The notes below the pieces were generated by a model. It made no database searches. It saw only the letters and a list, made by a program, of their open reading frames with translations, and was not told the DNA's origin. The position numbers were made by a program, and so were the translations under genes. DNA of 64,000 nucleotides, from contig NZ_PJCA01000001.1 of NCBI RefSeq assembly GCF_002836355.1, positions 310,001 to 374,000 of the forward strand, given 5' to 3'. Positions 10,417 to 20,652 of this stretch are shown here, in pieces. This DNA comes from Moritella sp. Urea-trap-13. Its GTDB lineage: Bacteria; Pseudomonadota; Gammaproteobacteria; Enterobacterales; Moritellaceae. Numbering within the stretch: position 1 is the stretch's first letter; each line of letters opens with the position of its first letter.

Positions 10417-10461
10417 CGATACCAAATAATCTAAAATTAACAATAGGCTTGCTTGGTATCG
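10417..10461. repeat. Inverted repeat between coxC and pyrC
   Basis: CGATACCAA (10417-10425) and TTGGTATCG (10453-10461) are exact reverse complements separated by 27 bases, followed by TCTTTT. It may be a weak terminator of the coxB-coxC unit or a leader structure of pyrC, whose start is 85 bases downstream. The sequence does not decide between these. Confidence 0.55.
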
Positions 10462-10546
10462 TCTTTTCACATCAATTGCTACTAGCGCTTTGACTTCACC
10501 AGCATTAATCTTTAGAATCTGCGGAAATTAGCGATGGAGAAATCAA

Positions 10547-11578
10547 ATGGAAACTTTAACGATCACCCGCCCAGATGACTGGCACCTGCACCTTCGAGAT
10601 GGTGATGTTTTAAAACATACTGTTGCGGACATTAGCCGTTACATGGGGCGCGCAATAATTATGCCGAACCTAGTACCACCAGTAACGAATGCTGCGATCG
10701 CCCAAGAATACCGCCAACGTATCTTAGCTAACGTACCCGCTGATTCTTCATTTAGTCCATTAATGACTATCTATCTTACCGATCAAACCACTGCTGAAGA
10801 TATCCGCGCAGCAAAAGCAAGCGGTATCGTTTATGCAGCAAAGCTTTACCCAGCCGGCGCAACGACAAATTCATCATCAGGTGTAACTTCAATTAAAAAT
10901 GTTTACCCTGCGCTACAAGCATTACAAGATGCGGGTATGCCACTGTTATTACACGGTGAAGTGACAGATGCAGATATCGATATTTTTGATCGTGAAAAAG
11001 TATATCTAGATACAGTGCTAAAACCTGTTATTGCTGATTTCCCCAATTTAAAAATTGTGCTTGAACACATCACTACTGCAGATGCAGTTGAGTTTGTGAA
11101 TAATGCTAGCGACAATATCGCTGCCACAATCACAGCGCATCACTTATTATTCAACCGTAACCACATGTTAGTGGGCGGCATCAAGCCACACTACTACTGC
11201 TTACCAATCTTGAAACGTAATACCCATCAAGCAACACTGGTTCAAGCGGCAACAAGCGGTAGCAATAAGTTCTTCTTGGGTACTGATTCAGCGCCACACG
11301 CAGATGATAAAAAAGAGTCGGCTTGTGGTTGTGCTGGTGCTTACACATCACATGCTGCAATTGAGCTCTATGCAGAAGTATTTGAGCAACAGAATGCCCT
11401 TGATAAGCTAGAAGCATTCGCCAGCTTCAACGGCCCTGATTTTTATAACTTACCACGCAACACTGACACTATCACGTTAGAAAAGTCTGCATGGCAAGTA
11501 CCAACAACGCTACCGTTTGGTGACGCGAAGATGGTACCAATCAGAACTGGCGAGACCATCGCTTGGCAAGTAAAATAA
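10547..11578 (+). CDS. pyrC: Dihydroorotase
   Basis: Dihydroorotase closes carbamoyl aspartate to dihydroorotate, step three of pyrimidine synthesis. The 343-residue protein is the short homodimeric E. coli-type enzyme. Zinc ligands His13 and His15 are in WHLHLRDGD, the carbamylated lysine is in [10 protein letters not shown] (about residue 98), and the catalytic aspartate is in GTDSAPHA. It interrupts the cox cluster on the same strand. It has its own leader region and a hairpin behind it, so it is probably transcribed separately. Confidence 0.97.
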   Translation: METLTITRPDDWHLHLRDGDVLKHTVADISRYMGRAIIMPNLVPPVTNAAIAQEYRQRILANVPADSSFSPLMTIYLTDQTTAEDIRAAKASGIVYAAKLYPAGATTNSSSGVTSIKNVYPALQALQDAGMPLLLHGEVTDADIDIFDREKVYLDTVLKPVIADFPNLKIVLEHITTADAVEFVNNASDNIAATITAHHLLFNRNHMLVGGIKPHYYCLPILKRNTHQATLVQAATSGSNKFFLGTDSAPHADDKKESACGCAGAYTSHAAIELYAEVFEQQNALDKLEAFASFNGPDFYNLPRNTDTITLEKSAWQVPTTLPFGDAKMVPIRTGETIAWQVK

Positions 11579-11600
11579 CACTTCTTTAGACATGTGTTGC

Positions 11601-11630
11601 TATCCCAGCACTCTGTGCTGGGATATTCCT
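11601..11630 (+). terminator. Hairpin after pyrC
   Basis: TATCCCAGCAC (11601-11611) pairs perfectly with GTGCTGGGATA (11615-11625) around a three-base loop, 22 bases after the pyrC stop. The tail TTCCTCT is only moderately T-rich, so it is a probable terminator of moderate strength. Confidence 0.7.
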
Positions 11631-11730
11631 CTGTAAGCGACTCATAAAATTAACCTTTCTGTTGTTCTTCACCCACTTTATTAAAACAACTCTATGCTTA
11701 ATTGCACGCTGCTATTGATCGAGAGTAAAT

Positions 11731-12468
11731 ATGCAAACTCATGTTGATACCATACCTAAGCCAGAGCCTAAATACCCTAAACGCTTAATCGGGTTCGTGC
11801 TCTTTAGCCTACTTGCCGTCGGTATTTGTATGAAATTGGGGTTGTGGCAACTTGCACGAGCACAAGAAAAACAAGCGCTATTAGATATCGACCAAGCCGT
11901 CATCACCACACTAACCCAAGTAACAGCCCAAAACCTGCATCATCAAGTGTCGTTGCAAGGCTATTTTGACAACCAACAGCCAATATTACTCGACAATCAG
12001 ATTAATAATAAACGTATCGGTTATCATCTATATCTGCCTTTTCACAGCGATAAACAAACCATATTGGTGAACCTAGGCTGGATAGCGGCCTCTCCATCAC
12101 GACAAGTATTGCCAGTAATACCGACATTCACCAGTAACTATCATTTAACCGGCACATTAAGCGCACCACAAGGTTCACCTTGGTTACTCGGTGATAATAT
12201 CTATGCTGGTGAAAATAATATTTTGGTGATACAGCGTACAACTATTTCACAACTGCAGAGCTACCTAGATACCCCACTGAAACCATTATTATTACAGCTT
12301 GAAAATAATTCCCCTGTTGGCTTTAGTAAAACGTGGCAGATCACCGTCATGCCACCTGCAAAACATACCGCCTATGCCGTGCAATGGTTTGCCTTAGCGT
12401 TTGCATTGACCCTGTGCAGTGGCTACTGGATAAAGAAATACCAAGTAACTAACAAGCTAAATACCTAA
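11731..12468 (+). CDS. SURF1 family cytochrome oxidase assembly protein
   Basis: SURF1 proteins help place heme a in subunit I. The 245-residue protein has the expected layout: an N-terminal transmembrane helix (about 20-40) followed by LGLWQLARAQEKQ, a large periplasmic domain with VNLGWI and GFSKTWQI, and a second helix near the C-terminus. The last codons and the stop lie inside the first two units of an octanucleotide repeat. Extra repeat units downstream of the stop would not change the protein. Confidence 0.92.
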   Translation: MQTHVDTIPKPEPKYPKRLIGFVLFSLLAVGICMKLGLWQLARAQEKQALLDIDQAVITTLTQVTAQNLHHQVSLQGYFDNQQPILLDNQINNKRIGYHLYLPFHSDKQTILVNLGWIAASPSRQVLPVIPTFTSNYHLTGTLSAPQGSPWLLGDNIYAGENNILVIQRTTISQLQSYLDTPLKPLLLQLENNSPVGFSKTWQITVMPPAKHTAYAVQWFALAFALTLCSGYWIKKYQVTNKLNT

Positions 12469-12536
12469 ATACCTAAATACCTAAATACCTAAATACCTAA
12501 ATACCTAAATACCTAAATACCTAAATACCTAAATAA
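12457..12536. repeat. Octanucleotide tandem repeat (CTAAATAC)
   Basis: Nine perfect head-to-tail copies of CTAAATAC (12457-12528) are followed by a tenth unit differing in its last base. The tract begins within the final codons of the SURF1 gene, supplies its TAA stop in the second unit, and ends 31 bases before the next start. Such perfect short repeats are prone to slippage. Here copy number would change only the intercistronic distance. Confidence 0.97.
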
Positions 12537-12567
12537 TGAACAATAATACGCAAGATAAGGATTAGTC

Positions 12568-13077
12568 ATGCAAAAAAAACCTTTATTTATCATGCTCGGT
12601 TTATTCGTCGCGCCGATCTTAGTCGCAAAATTGGTGTTGGTTAATGACTGGTACCAAGGCGCTAAAACCAATACTGGCGAATTAATCACGCCGCCTTTAA
12701 CGCTCGCATCCGCACCGCAAGCCTGGTTACTGCTCTACAACCCCAATACCGACTGCAACGCGGTTTGCCAAGAGAGTATATGGCAGATCCAACAAGTGCA
12801 TACACTACTCGCTTCCGAAGGCCGTCGCGTGCAGCGCTACCTCACTGTGCCTCCAGCATTTGAATCAGAGAACATAGATACCCAAGCGCTCACAAAATTA
12901 CAATTAAGCGCGGTTAATCAGCAGCAATTAATCTCGGATACACTATATTTAGTTGATCCATTAGGAAATATTTTCATGCGTTATCAGTTCCCTGCAGATA
13001 AAGCAGCGGCATTGAAAGTATCAGCGGGTTTATTAAAGGATTTAAAGCGCTTACTTAAAATATCAAAAATAGGGTAA
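12568..13077 (+). CDS. Sco/thioredoxin-like membrane-anchored protein of the cox cluster
   Basis: A 169-residue protein with an N-terminal hydrophobic anchor (about 7-25) and a periplasmic domain. The segment LLLYNPNTDCNAVCQ has a CxxxC pair placed like the copper-binding CxxxC of Sco proteins. LYLVDPLGNIFMRY near residue 130 resembles the late strand of the thioredoxin/Sco fold. The histidine that Sco proteins carry just before that strand is not present (LISDTLYL). It lies between the SURF1 and ctaA genes, which suggests a role in oxidase assembly. I infer a divergent Sco-like or thioredoxin-like fold; no function is established. Confidence 0.75.
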   Translation: MQKKPLFIMLGLFVAPILVAKLVLVNDWYQGAKTNTGELITPPLTLASAPQAWLLLYNPNTDCNAVCQESIWQIQQVHTLLASEGRRVQRYLTVPPAFESENIDTQALTKLQLSAVNQQQLISDTLYLVDPLGNIFMRYQFPADKAAALKVSAGLLKDLKRLLKISKIG

Positions 13078-13102
13078 GCACAGCAATAAACAAGGATTGT
13101 CT

Positions 13103-14143
13103 ATGTCAAAACTGCTCAACCTGACGATATTATTAGCTTTTTTCGTCATTATTCTTGGTGCTTATACGCGCTTAACCGATGCCGGACTCGGCTGCCCTGA
13201 CTGGCCTGGTTGCTATGGGTTTAATGCTGTACCAACCAATGCTCAAGATATCGCCTCCGCGCAACTCGCTTATCCCAACCAACCTTTACAGCCAGAAAAA
13301 GCCTGGAATGAAATGATCCACCGCTATATTGCCGGGCTGTTAGGCTTACTTATCCTCATTATTTTCATCGTCAGTGGTAAGCAAAGGCAGCAGCTGCGAT
13401 TAGCGACAGCACTCACGCTACTGGTTTTATTTCAAGCCGCATTAGGCATGTGGACGGTCACCATGAATTTACAGCCCATCATTGTCATGGGCCATTTACT
13501 GGGGGGCTTTAGTATTTTATCCCTACTGGTATTATTTCGATTACGGTTATCTCGACCTGCAATGCCGCCGAATCTATTAACCCAACCGTTAAATGATCTC
13601 AGGCACAGTGAGCGTATATTGCCCATCCATAGACAACGATTAGTCCGCGTTCAATTATATTGCGTTATTGCGTTGCCAGTCGTCATTATTCAAATTGCCC
13701 TAGGCGGTTGGACAAGCTCAAACTACGCCGCCATAGTCTGCACTGAATTACCGATTTGTAATGGCGACTGGTTAAGCCGTTTTAATCTCAATGATGTATT
13801 TAGTCTCAGTCCAGTGGCTGACACCTACCAGTATGGGGTGCGTGATACCATCGCCAGAATGAACATCCATATCACCCATCGTATCTGGGCTGGAGTGACG
13901 ATCGTTTATCTGCTGCTTACTGCCTACCAATTACTCAAGCATCAACCCGAAAGAAAAATACGTTTTGTTGCCATAACCCTGCTTGTCATTCTTTGCTTAC
14001 AAGTCAGTTTAGGTATCGCCAATGTTTTATTCCTGCTACCGCTGGGTATCGCAGTGGCGCACAACCTAGTCGCGGCGATCTTACTGATAACCTTAGTCAC
14101 CCTACTTTGGTTCAACCAACAGCAACTGCAAGAGGTGTCATGA
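13103..14143 (+). CDS. ctaA: Heme A synthase (Cox15/CtaA)
   Basis: Heme A synthase oxidises the C8 methyl group of heme O to give heme A for the aa3 oxidase. The protein has 346 residues and eight predicted transmembrane helices in two four-helix halves. Typical family segments are [19 protein letters not shown] near the N-terminus and the heme-ligand histidines in EMIHRYIAG and [12 protein letters not shown] use ATG 13103, preceded by AAGGA; an in-frame TTG lies two codons upstream. Its stop overlaps the ctaB start (ATGA). Confidence 0.96.
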   Translation: MSKLLNLTILLAFFVIILGAYTRLTDAGLGCPDWPGCYGFNAVPTNAQDIASAQLAYPNQPLQPEKAWNEMIHRYIAGLLGLLILIIFIVSGKQRQQLRLATALTLLVLFQAALGMWTVTMNLQPIIVMGHLLGGFSILSLLVLFRLRLSRPAMPPNLLTQPLNDLRHSERILPIHRQRLVRVQLYCVIALPVVIIQIALGGWTSSNYAAIVCTELPICNGDWLSRFNLNDVFSLSPVADTYQYGVRDTIARMNIHITHRIWAGVTIVYLLLTAYQLLKHQPERKIRFVAITLLVILCLQVSLGIANVLFLLPLGIAVAHNLVAAILLITLVTLLWFNQQQLQEVS

Positions 14144-15036
14144 ATACGCAATCCATCAAATTAACGCTTACCCCCAACTGGCGCGCCTACTATCAACTAA
14201 CCAAACCTAAGGTTGTGGCGCTGTTACTGCTCACAGCATTAGTCGGTATGGTGCTAGCCCTTCCTACTTTACCCTCACTGAGTTTATTAGTACCAGCATT
14301 AGTGGGTATTGGACTATTGTCTGCAGCAGCAGCAGCCTACAACCATATTCTCGACCAACGTATTGATGCCATCATGACCCGAACCCATCAGCGGCCATTA
14401 GTGCAAAATACCATTAGCACGGCAAAAGCATTGGTCTTTGCCACGGGCATGGCAATAATCGGCATGGCGACACTATTTGTCTTTGTTAACGCATTAACGG
14501 CTTGGTTAACCTTTGCCAGTTTGATTGGTTATGCAGTGATTTATACCATGTACTTGAAACGAGCAACACCACAAAATATTGCCATCGGTGGACTTGCAGG
14601 CGCAACACCTCCACTGCTTGGTTGGACGGCAATGACCGGCGAGGTCACAGGACAAGCGTTACTGCTAGTAATGATTATTTTCATCTGGACGCCACCTCAC
14701 TTTTGGGCGCTAGCTATCCATAGAGAAAAAGAATATGCCAAAGCTAAGATCCCGATGTTACCAGTGACACATGGTGCGGAATATACTAAAACCCTGATAC
14801 TGCTGTACACGCTACTGCTATTACCTGTCACTTGGTTACCTTGGCTGACGCAACTCAGTGGCTTACTCTATTTTGCTGGTTCAACAATCTTAGGGCTGAG
14901 CTTTATTTATTACGCTTATCGCTTAAAATTCAAACCCACCAGAAAAACCGCCTTCCAAACATTTAAATTCTCGATCATACATTTAATGGTGTTATTTATA
15001 TTGTTGTTAGTCGATCACTGGATTATTCACTATTAG
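14140..15036 (+). CDS. ctaB: Protoheme IX farnesyltransferase (heme O synthase)
   Basis: This UbiA-family membrane enzyme transfers a farnesyl group to protoheme IX, making heme O, the substrate of CtaA. The 298-residue protein carries the prenyl-diphosphate motif [19 protein letters not shown] and about nine transmembrane helices. ATG 14140 overlaps the ctaA stop and has GAGG upstream. A longer reading frame runs upstream inside ctaA but would only be an overlap. This is the last cox gene; no canonical Sco gene follows it in this window. Confidence 0.96.
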   Translation: MNTQSIKLTLTPNWRAYYQLTKPKVVALLLLTALVGMVLALPTLPSLSLLVPALVGIGLLSAAAAAYNHILDQRIDAIMTRTHQRPLVQNTISTAKALVFATGMAIIGMATLFVFVNALTAWLTFASLIGYAVIYTMYLKRATPQNIAIGGLAGATPPLLGWTAMTGEVTGQALLLVMIIFIWTPPHFWALAIHREKEYAKAKIPMLPVTHGAEYTKTLILLYTLLLLPVTWLPWLTQLSGLLYFAGSTILGLSFIYYAYRLKFKPTRKTAFQTFKFSIIHLMVLFILLLVDHWIIHY

Positions 15037-15397
15037 CAAGCAATTAGCATTCCAGCCTAAACTATTAATTATTAAAGGTAATCTTCATATATAAATAAAT
15101 GCGTTAAATACACGCGTTTATTACCTCGGTAATTAAAAGTTCTCTGCCAAATAAAATAAACAAAGCTTTACACTGCATTTTTTAAACATAATGAATTGTT
15201 ATATGGGATCAACCTCTAAATAACAGTGTTGCCTACTATATTGACAGTTGTTTTTTCGAATTAAATCGCTATTATAGCGTCATAAAATTTGAGAGATTAA
15301 AAAAAAGTTTAATCCCCCATTATTCTGCCTAACAAGAAACTGTTAGAGCGCTAATTATTTAAGCTTATATAACTTAAGCATCTGCTGAGGAATTACT
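15037..15397. other. Intergenic region between ctaB and sdaA
   Basis: A 361-base AT-rich region with no gene. It contains TTGACA at 15241-15246 and TATTAT at 15270-15275, spaced too far apart for a good sigma-70 promoter. A perfect inverted repeat GATTAAA/TTTAATC lies at 15295-15314. No obvious ctaB terminator is visible. The sdaA promoter must lie here but I cannot place it firmly. Confidence 0.5.
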
Positions 15398-16789
15398 ATG
15401 ATCAGTGTATTCGATATCTACAAAGTTGGTATTGGTCCATCAAGTTCTCATACTGTTGGTCCAATGAAAGCTGCCAAGCAATTTATCGACGACCTACGAG
15501 CGACAGGGAAGATCCGCGAAGTCACTCAAATCACAGTGGATGTGCATGGTTCATTATCGTTGACTGGTAAAGGTCACCACACTGATATTGCTATCTTAAT
15601 GGGTTTAGCAGGTAATTCACCTGAAACTGTTGATATCGATGCAATACCAGAGTTTATTCACCGTGTTGAACAAACACGTCGTTTACCAATCGGTCTACAC
15701 TGTCATACTGTTGATTTTCCCCCTTCAGCGATGAACTTTATTGATGAGCCTCTTGCACTACATGAAAATGGTTTGAAAATTCATGCTTATATCGATGGTG
15801 AAGTTTCATTTACAAAAACATATTACTCTACTGGTGGTGGTTTCATCGTTGACGAAGAAAACTTCGGTCTAACACAAGGTGAAACAGCTGACGTTAAATA
15901 CCCATTTAACAGCGCAGCAAAACTGGTTGAACACTGTCAAGATAACGCTTTATCTATCAGTGCACTAATGGCTGAGAATGAAAAATCATTCCGCACAGAG
16001 CAAGAAACACATCACCAGTTTTCAATTATCTGGACAACGATGTCGGCCGCAATTGAACGTGGTTCTAAGACTGAAGGTTTATTAGCGGGACCATTACGCG
16101 TACCGCGTCGTGCAGCAGCACTTAAACGCCAGCTAGAAGCAAGCGATGGTTTTAACACAGATCCAATGAACATCATTGACTGGGTTAATATGTTTGCACT
16201 TGCAGTGAGTGAAGAAAATGCAGCCGGTGGCCGTGTTGTAACAGCACCAACAAATGGCGCTGCGGGTATCATCCCAGCCGTGTTAGCTTACTACGACAAG
16301 TTTATCCGTCCATTAACGCGTGATGAATATACTAAATTCTACCTCGCATCTGGCGCTATTGGTATTCTATACAAAACTAACGCATCTATCTCGGGCGCGG
16401 AAGTAGGCTGTCAAGGCGAAGTAGGCGTATCATGCTCTATGGCTGCGGCAGGTCTTGCTGAACTGATGGGTGCAAGCGCATCACAAGTTTGTCAAGCAGC
16501 TGAGATCGGCATGGAACATAACTTAGGTCTAACTTGCGACCCTGTTGGTGGCCAAGTGCAAGTACCTTGTATCGAACGTAACGCGATTGCAGCAGTAAAA
16601 GCAATCAATGCTTCACGTATGGCAATGCGCCGTACAAGTGAGCCTTGTGTGTCGTTAGATAAAGTTATCGAAACAATGTACGAGACTGGTAAAGACATGA
16701 ATGCTAAATACCGTGAAACATCACAGGGTGGTTTAGCAATTAAAGTACTGAATGTTGGCGATATCAAAAAAGCCCACACTTGTACTTAA
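15398..16789 (+). CDS. sdaA: L-serine deaminase (iron-sulfur type), first copy
   Basis: The enzyme converts L-serine to pyruvate and ammonia using a [4Fe-4S] cluster. The 463-residue single-chain protein has an N-terminal beta domain starting with [15 protein letters not shown] and a C-terminal catalytic domain. The three cluster cysteines are at about 338, 380 and 391 (in [14 protein letters not shown] and VPCIERN). GAGG precedes ATG 15398. A second deaminase gene lies at 47687-49054. A strong terminator follows, so it is a single-gene unit. Confidence 0.96.
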   Translation: MISVFDIYKVGIGPSSSHTVGPMKAAKQFIDDLRATGKIREVTQITVDVHGSLSLTGKGHHTDIAILMGLAGNSPETVDIDAIPEFIHRVEQTRRLPIGLHCHTVDFPPSAMNFIDEPLALHENGLKIHAYIDGEVSFTKTYYSTGGGFIVDEENFGLTQGETADVKYPFNSAAKLVEHCQDNALSISALMAENEKSFRTEQETHHQFSIIWTTMSAAIERGSKTEGLLAGPLRVPRRAAALKRQLEASDGFNTDPMNIIDWVNMFALAVSEENAAGGRVVTAPTNGAAGIIPAVLAYYDKFIRPLTRDEYTKFYLASGAIGILYKTNASISGAEVGCQGEVGVSCSMAAAGLAELMGASASQVCQAAEIGMEHNLGLTCDPVGGQVQVPCIERNAIAAVKAINASRMAMRRTSEPCVSLDKVIETMYETGKDMNAKYRETSQGGLAIKVLNVGDIKKAHTCT

Positions 16790-17128
16790 TCTGTCTCACC
16801 TAAATAACTAATATTATTTAGGAACAGAACGAATAAAAGCCAGAATGTGTTCGTCACTATTCTGGCTTTTTTATATCCCTCACAACATGCTCTTTCAGTA
16901 CCTCATAACAGGTATTACCCTGCCCTCATCCCTTTGATTACTGATTTATTTCAATGCGTAGAAACGCCTGAGAACAAGCCTCATACTTTTAGGTGTAAAT
17001 AGCAGTGAATAGCCTTGGCCCTAATGACTTTACCGCTTAATTACTCTCTACTTCCCATTAGGTCACTTATTCTATTTTATCGCACGACGTAACCAGTTGT
17101 CCGCTATGCCAACATTAGGGAAATATTC
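16790..17128. other. Intergenic region between sdaA and the acyltransferase gene
   Basis: A 339-base gap. The first part contains the sdaA terminator at 16835-16872. The rest (about 255 bases) shows no gene, repeat or recognisable operator. Confidence 0.6.
16835..16872 (+). terminator. Rho-independent terminator after sdaA
   Basis: AAAAGCCAGAAT (16835-16846) pairs perfectly with ATTCTGGCTTTT (16859-16870) around a 12-base loop and runs into a T tract. Confidence 0.93.
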
Positions 17129-18748
17129 ATGAAAGCGCTCACTCTACCCGATATGGGATTCCTGTATTGCGAAACGGTATCTCGCCCAAACCATGTAGCA
17201 GCAATGCAAATTTTTGATATTCCAAATAACTATCAAGGCGATTATGGTGAAGATCTGTATCAACAACTAATGGCATGTACGCAAATAGAAAAGCCGTTTA
17301 ATTACACATTACATACCGCTTACTCGGGGATGATGCACTGGCAAGAAGACCATAACGTTGATCTGGGTTATCACGTTCGTCGAATTCGCTTACCTCAGCC
17401 AGGTACGCGGGAACAACTCATTGAATACATTGAGCACTCCCACTCTAACCTGATGGACCGTAGTCGCCCACTATGGGAAATGCACTTAATTTCAGGGCTA
17501 GCCAATAATCAATTTTCCATCTATTTAAAATTGCACCATGCCTTTACTGACGGTGTCAAAGCCAACCGTATTATCCTTAGTTATTTATCCCCACAAGCTG
17601 ATGGCGCACTGCAAGCATTTTGGAGCCAAACAGGTTTTGAGAGTAAGCAGCCTGATACAGAAATAAAAACCAGTTTAGTCGATAAATTAAAACAGAATGG
17701 GGCTATATTAACCAAGCAAGTACGGGCAATACCATCGATTATTGGACTTGGTTCTAAGCTGTTATTACAAGGCGCTAAGGTCTATAAAGCCAATATCCCG
17801 ACCCCGTTTACAGCACCCAAAACGCCATTTTCAGTAAGCCCAAAACGAGCGCGCCGAGCAGCAACGAGCCTGTTACCACTCGCACGAGTAAAGAACATAG
17901 GCAAAATAGCTGGCACAACGGTAAATGATGTCGTGGTGTGTATTTGTGATATAGCCTTACAACGTTATTTGGCGGATATAAACTTTCAGCTTAAGCAACC
18001 ACTTACCGCACAAATTCCAGTAAGCCTACGCGATCCCAACGACACTACATCGAATAACCGTATTGCCATTACGATGGTGGAGTTGGCCCATAGCGACGCT
18101 TCACCACTAACCCGTCTGATGGCCATTAAAGACGCTTGTGACAAATTAAAACAACAAGCTCGGTTATTATCCGATGAAGCATTAACCAGCTATACACTCG
18201 CAAGCCAAGGTCTGGCGGTGATCAGTGAATTACTCAATCTTGACACGGTATTACCACCCGTCGGTAATGTGCTTATCTCAAATGTCCCGGGCCCACGTAA
18301 ACCTATGTATATGATGGGGGCAAAAATGCAGGAATGCTTCCCGTTATCAGCATTGCCACCGGGGATGTCACTGAATATCACCTTGTACAGTTATATGGAA
18401 CATCTCAATGTGGGGTTAATTGCCTGTCGGACAAACCTACCCGAACTGACAAAGATATCGACTTACATCGAAGATGCATTTACCGAATTAGAACAGGTAG
18501 TAATGACCAGTGCGATCGATATTGTCAGTGAACAAATCGCCCGACTGGGTGACGATGATGCGTTATCACATAGTTTGCATGAATTGATTGGTGTCATTAA
18601 CGATAATGCTTGTTCAACTGTCGCACGAGATACAACAACTACAACATTAACACCCCAAAAAGCCGACTCGGCCACCCAGAAAGACAATCAGAAAGGTAGT
18701 AAACAGATTAAAGATAATAAAAGGCAGGCTGAAAAAACGCTCGGCTAA
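17129..18748 (+). CDS. Wax ester synthase/diacylglycerol acyltransferase (WS/DGAT) family protein
   Basis: WS/DGAT enzymes esterify fatty alcohols or diacylglycerol with acyl-CoA to make neutral storage lipid. The active-site motif HHxxxDG appears as LHHAFTDG at about residue 137. The second family motif is seen in NVLISNVPGP, and PLWEMHLI is also conserved. The 539 residues end in a hydrophilic lysine-, threonine- and glutamine-rich tail of about 45 residues that looks disordered. It stands alone between sdaA and cysB. The substrate cannot be read from the sequence. Confidence 0.88.
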   Translation: MKALTLPDMGFLYCETVSRPNHVAAMQIFDIPNNYQGDYGEDLYQQLMACTQIEKPFNYTLHTAYSGMMHWQEDHNVDLGYHVRRIRLPQPGTREQLIEYIEHSHSNLMDRSRPLWEMHLISGLANNQFSIYLKLHHAFTDGVKANRIILSYLSPQADGALQAFWSQTGFESKQPDTEIKTSLVDKLKQNGAILTKQVRAIPSIIGLGSKLLLQGAKVYKANIPTPFTAPKTPFSVSPKRARRAATSLLPLARVKNIGKIAGTTVNDVVVCICDIALQRYLADINFQLKQPLTAQIPVSLRDPNDTTSNNRIAITMVELAHSDASPLTRLMAIKDACDKLKQQARLLSDEALTSYTLASQGLAVISELLNLDTVLPPVGNVLISNVPGPRKPMYMMGAKMQECFPLSALPPGMSLNITLYSYMEHLNVGLIACRTNLPELTKISTYIEDAFTELEQVVMTSAIDIVSEQIARLGDDDALSHSLHELIGVINDNACSTVARDTTTTTLTPQKADSATQKDNQKGSKQIKDNKRQAEKTLG

Positions 18749-18767
18749 ACACAGAAAATTAGCCGAG
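18740..18767 (-). terminator. Terminator between the acyltransferase gene and cysB
   Basis: CTCGGCTAA (18740-18748) pairs with TTAGCCGAG (18759-18767). On the minus strand the stem is followed by CGTTTTTTC, so it fits best as the cysB terminator. It overlaps the stop of the convergent acyltransferase gene and may serve both. Confidence 0.8.
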
Positions 18768-18780
18768 TCATACTATCTCG

Positions 18781-19767
<987 letters not shown>

Positions 19768-19838
19768 CTATATTCCAAATAATTAATTCTATTCTAACAA
19801 AACCAGAGCAGAATACTGTTATTTCTTGCTAATAAGAT

Positions 19839-20597
19839 ATGCTATGGATAATTACTTTTATGCTAGTTAAAGATATGATAACACCATTAGACGATAACAT
19901 TAAACCAACTAAAGACACAGTCGATTATGCGCTGATCCTGACATCGGCGGTGCACGATATGAAAAACTCATTATGCTTGTTATTGCAATCGATCGAGTCT
20001 ATGTCTGCGGATATGCACACCGTGCCAGATAAGGATAAACAGGCCGCTAAGCTGGCCGATTTACACTATGAAGTATTGCGTCTTAATAGCAGTTTGGTCC
20101 AAGTGTTATCGCTTTATCGAGATGAAAAAGATCAGCTACCAATAAACATTGCTGAATGTTTTATTGCTGATTACTTCACTGAGTTTTGTATTAAAAATCA
20201 ATTGTACAGCGAAAGTAACAACATCGATATTAACATTAACATTGATCCAGACCTAGCTTGGTACTGCGATCACAATTTGATTAGTTACTTATTATCCGAC
20301 GTCTTTATCAATGCGCTGCGCTATAGCAAAGGCAAGATCCTCGTGACGGCGAACCTGGTTAATAAACAATTGGTCATTGAGATTGCCGACAACGGTGACG
20401 GCTACCCAGAAAGCATGTTACAGGCGCAGCACAACTCAATGGCGGAGCTCAGCAGCAAACAAGGGCGTACTGGATTAGGGTTATATTTTGCGAGATTAAT
20501 TGCTAACGCACATGTAGTCAAAGCAAAATCAGGGTTTATCTCACTGAGAAATGGCGGCAAACTTGGCGGTGGTATCTTTACCTTAACACTACCTTAA
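19839..20597 (+). CDS. Sensorless histidine kinase-like protein
   Basis: A 252-residue protein with a short HisKA-like helix pair (VHDMKNSLCLLLQSIE, phosphoacceptor-like His near residue 40) and a HATPase_c domain. The ATPase domain has an N box (DVFINALRYSKGK), G1 (IADNGDGYP) and G2 (GRTGLGLYFARLIANA). There is no transmembrane segment, PAS, HAMP or receiver domain, and no response regulator next to it. Three in-frame ATGs (19839, 19860, 19875) are possible and none has a strong ribosome-binding site. The partner gene starts 55 bases downstream. Signal and target are unknown. Confidence 0.8.
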   Translation: MLWIITFMLVKDMITPLDDNIKPTKDTVDYALILTSAVHDMKNSLCLLLQSIESMSADMHTVPDKDKQAAKLADLHYEVLRLNSSLVQVLSLYRDEKDQLPINIAECFIADYFTEFCIKNQLYSESNNIDININIDPDLAWYCDHNLISYLLSDVFINALRYSKGKILVTANLVNKQLVIEIADNGDGYPESMLQAQHNSMAELSSKQGRTGLGLYFARLIANAHVVKAKSGFISLRNGGKLGGGIFTLTLP

Positions 20598-20652
20598 CTA
20601 AGGTATTTATAGTAATATCTTAGTACCGCAGCAAACTTAGGTTTATTATACA

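Noticed and set aside
13993-14139. Upstream extension of ctaB by 49 codons
   Set aside because: It overlaps the conserved end of ctaA. The ATG at 14140 has GAGG upstream and the usual ATGA overlap, and gives the normal N-terminus of the family.
15241-15275. TTGACA and TATTAT as the sdaA promoter
   Set aside because: The spacing is 23 bases, too long for sigma-70; kept only as a remark on the intergenic region.
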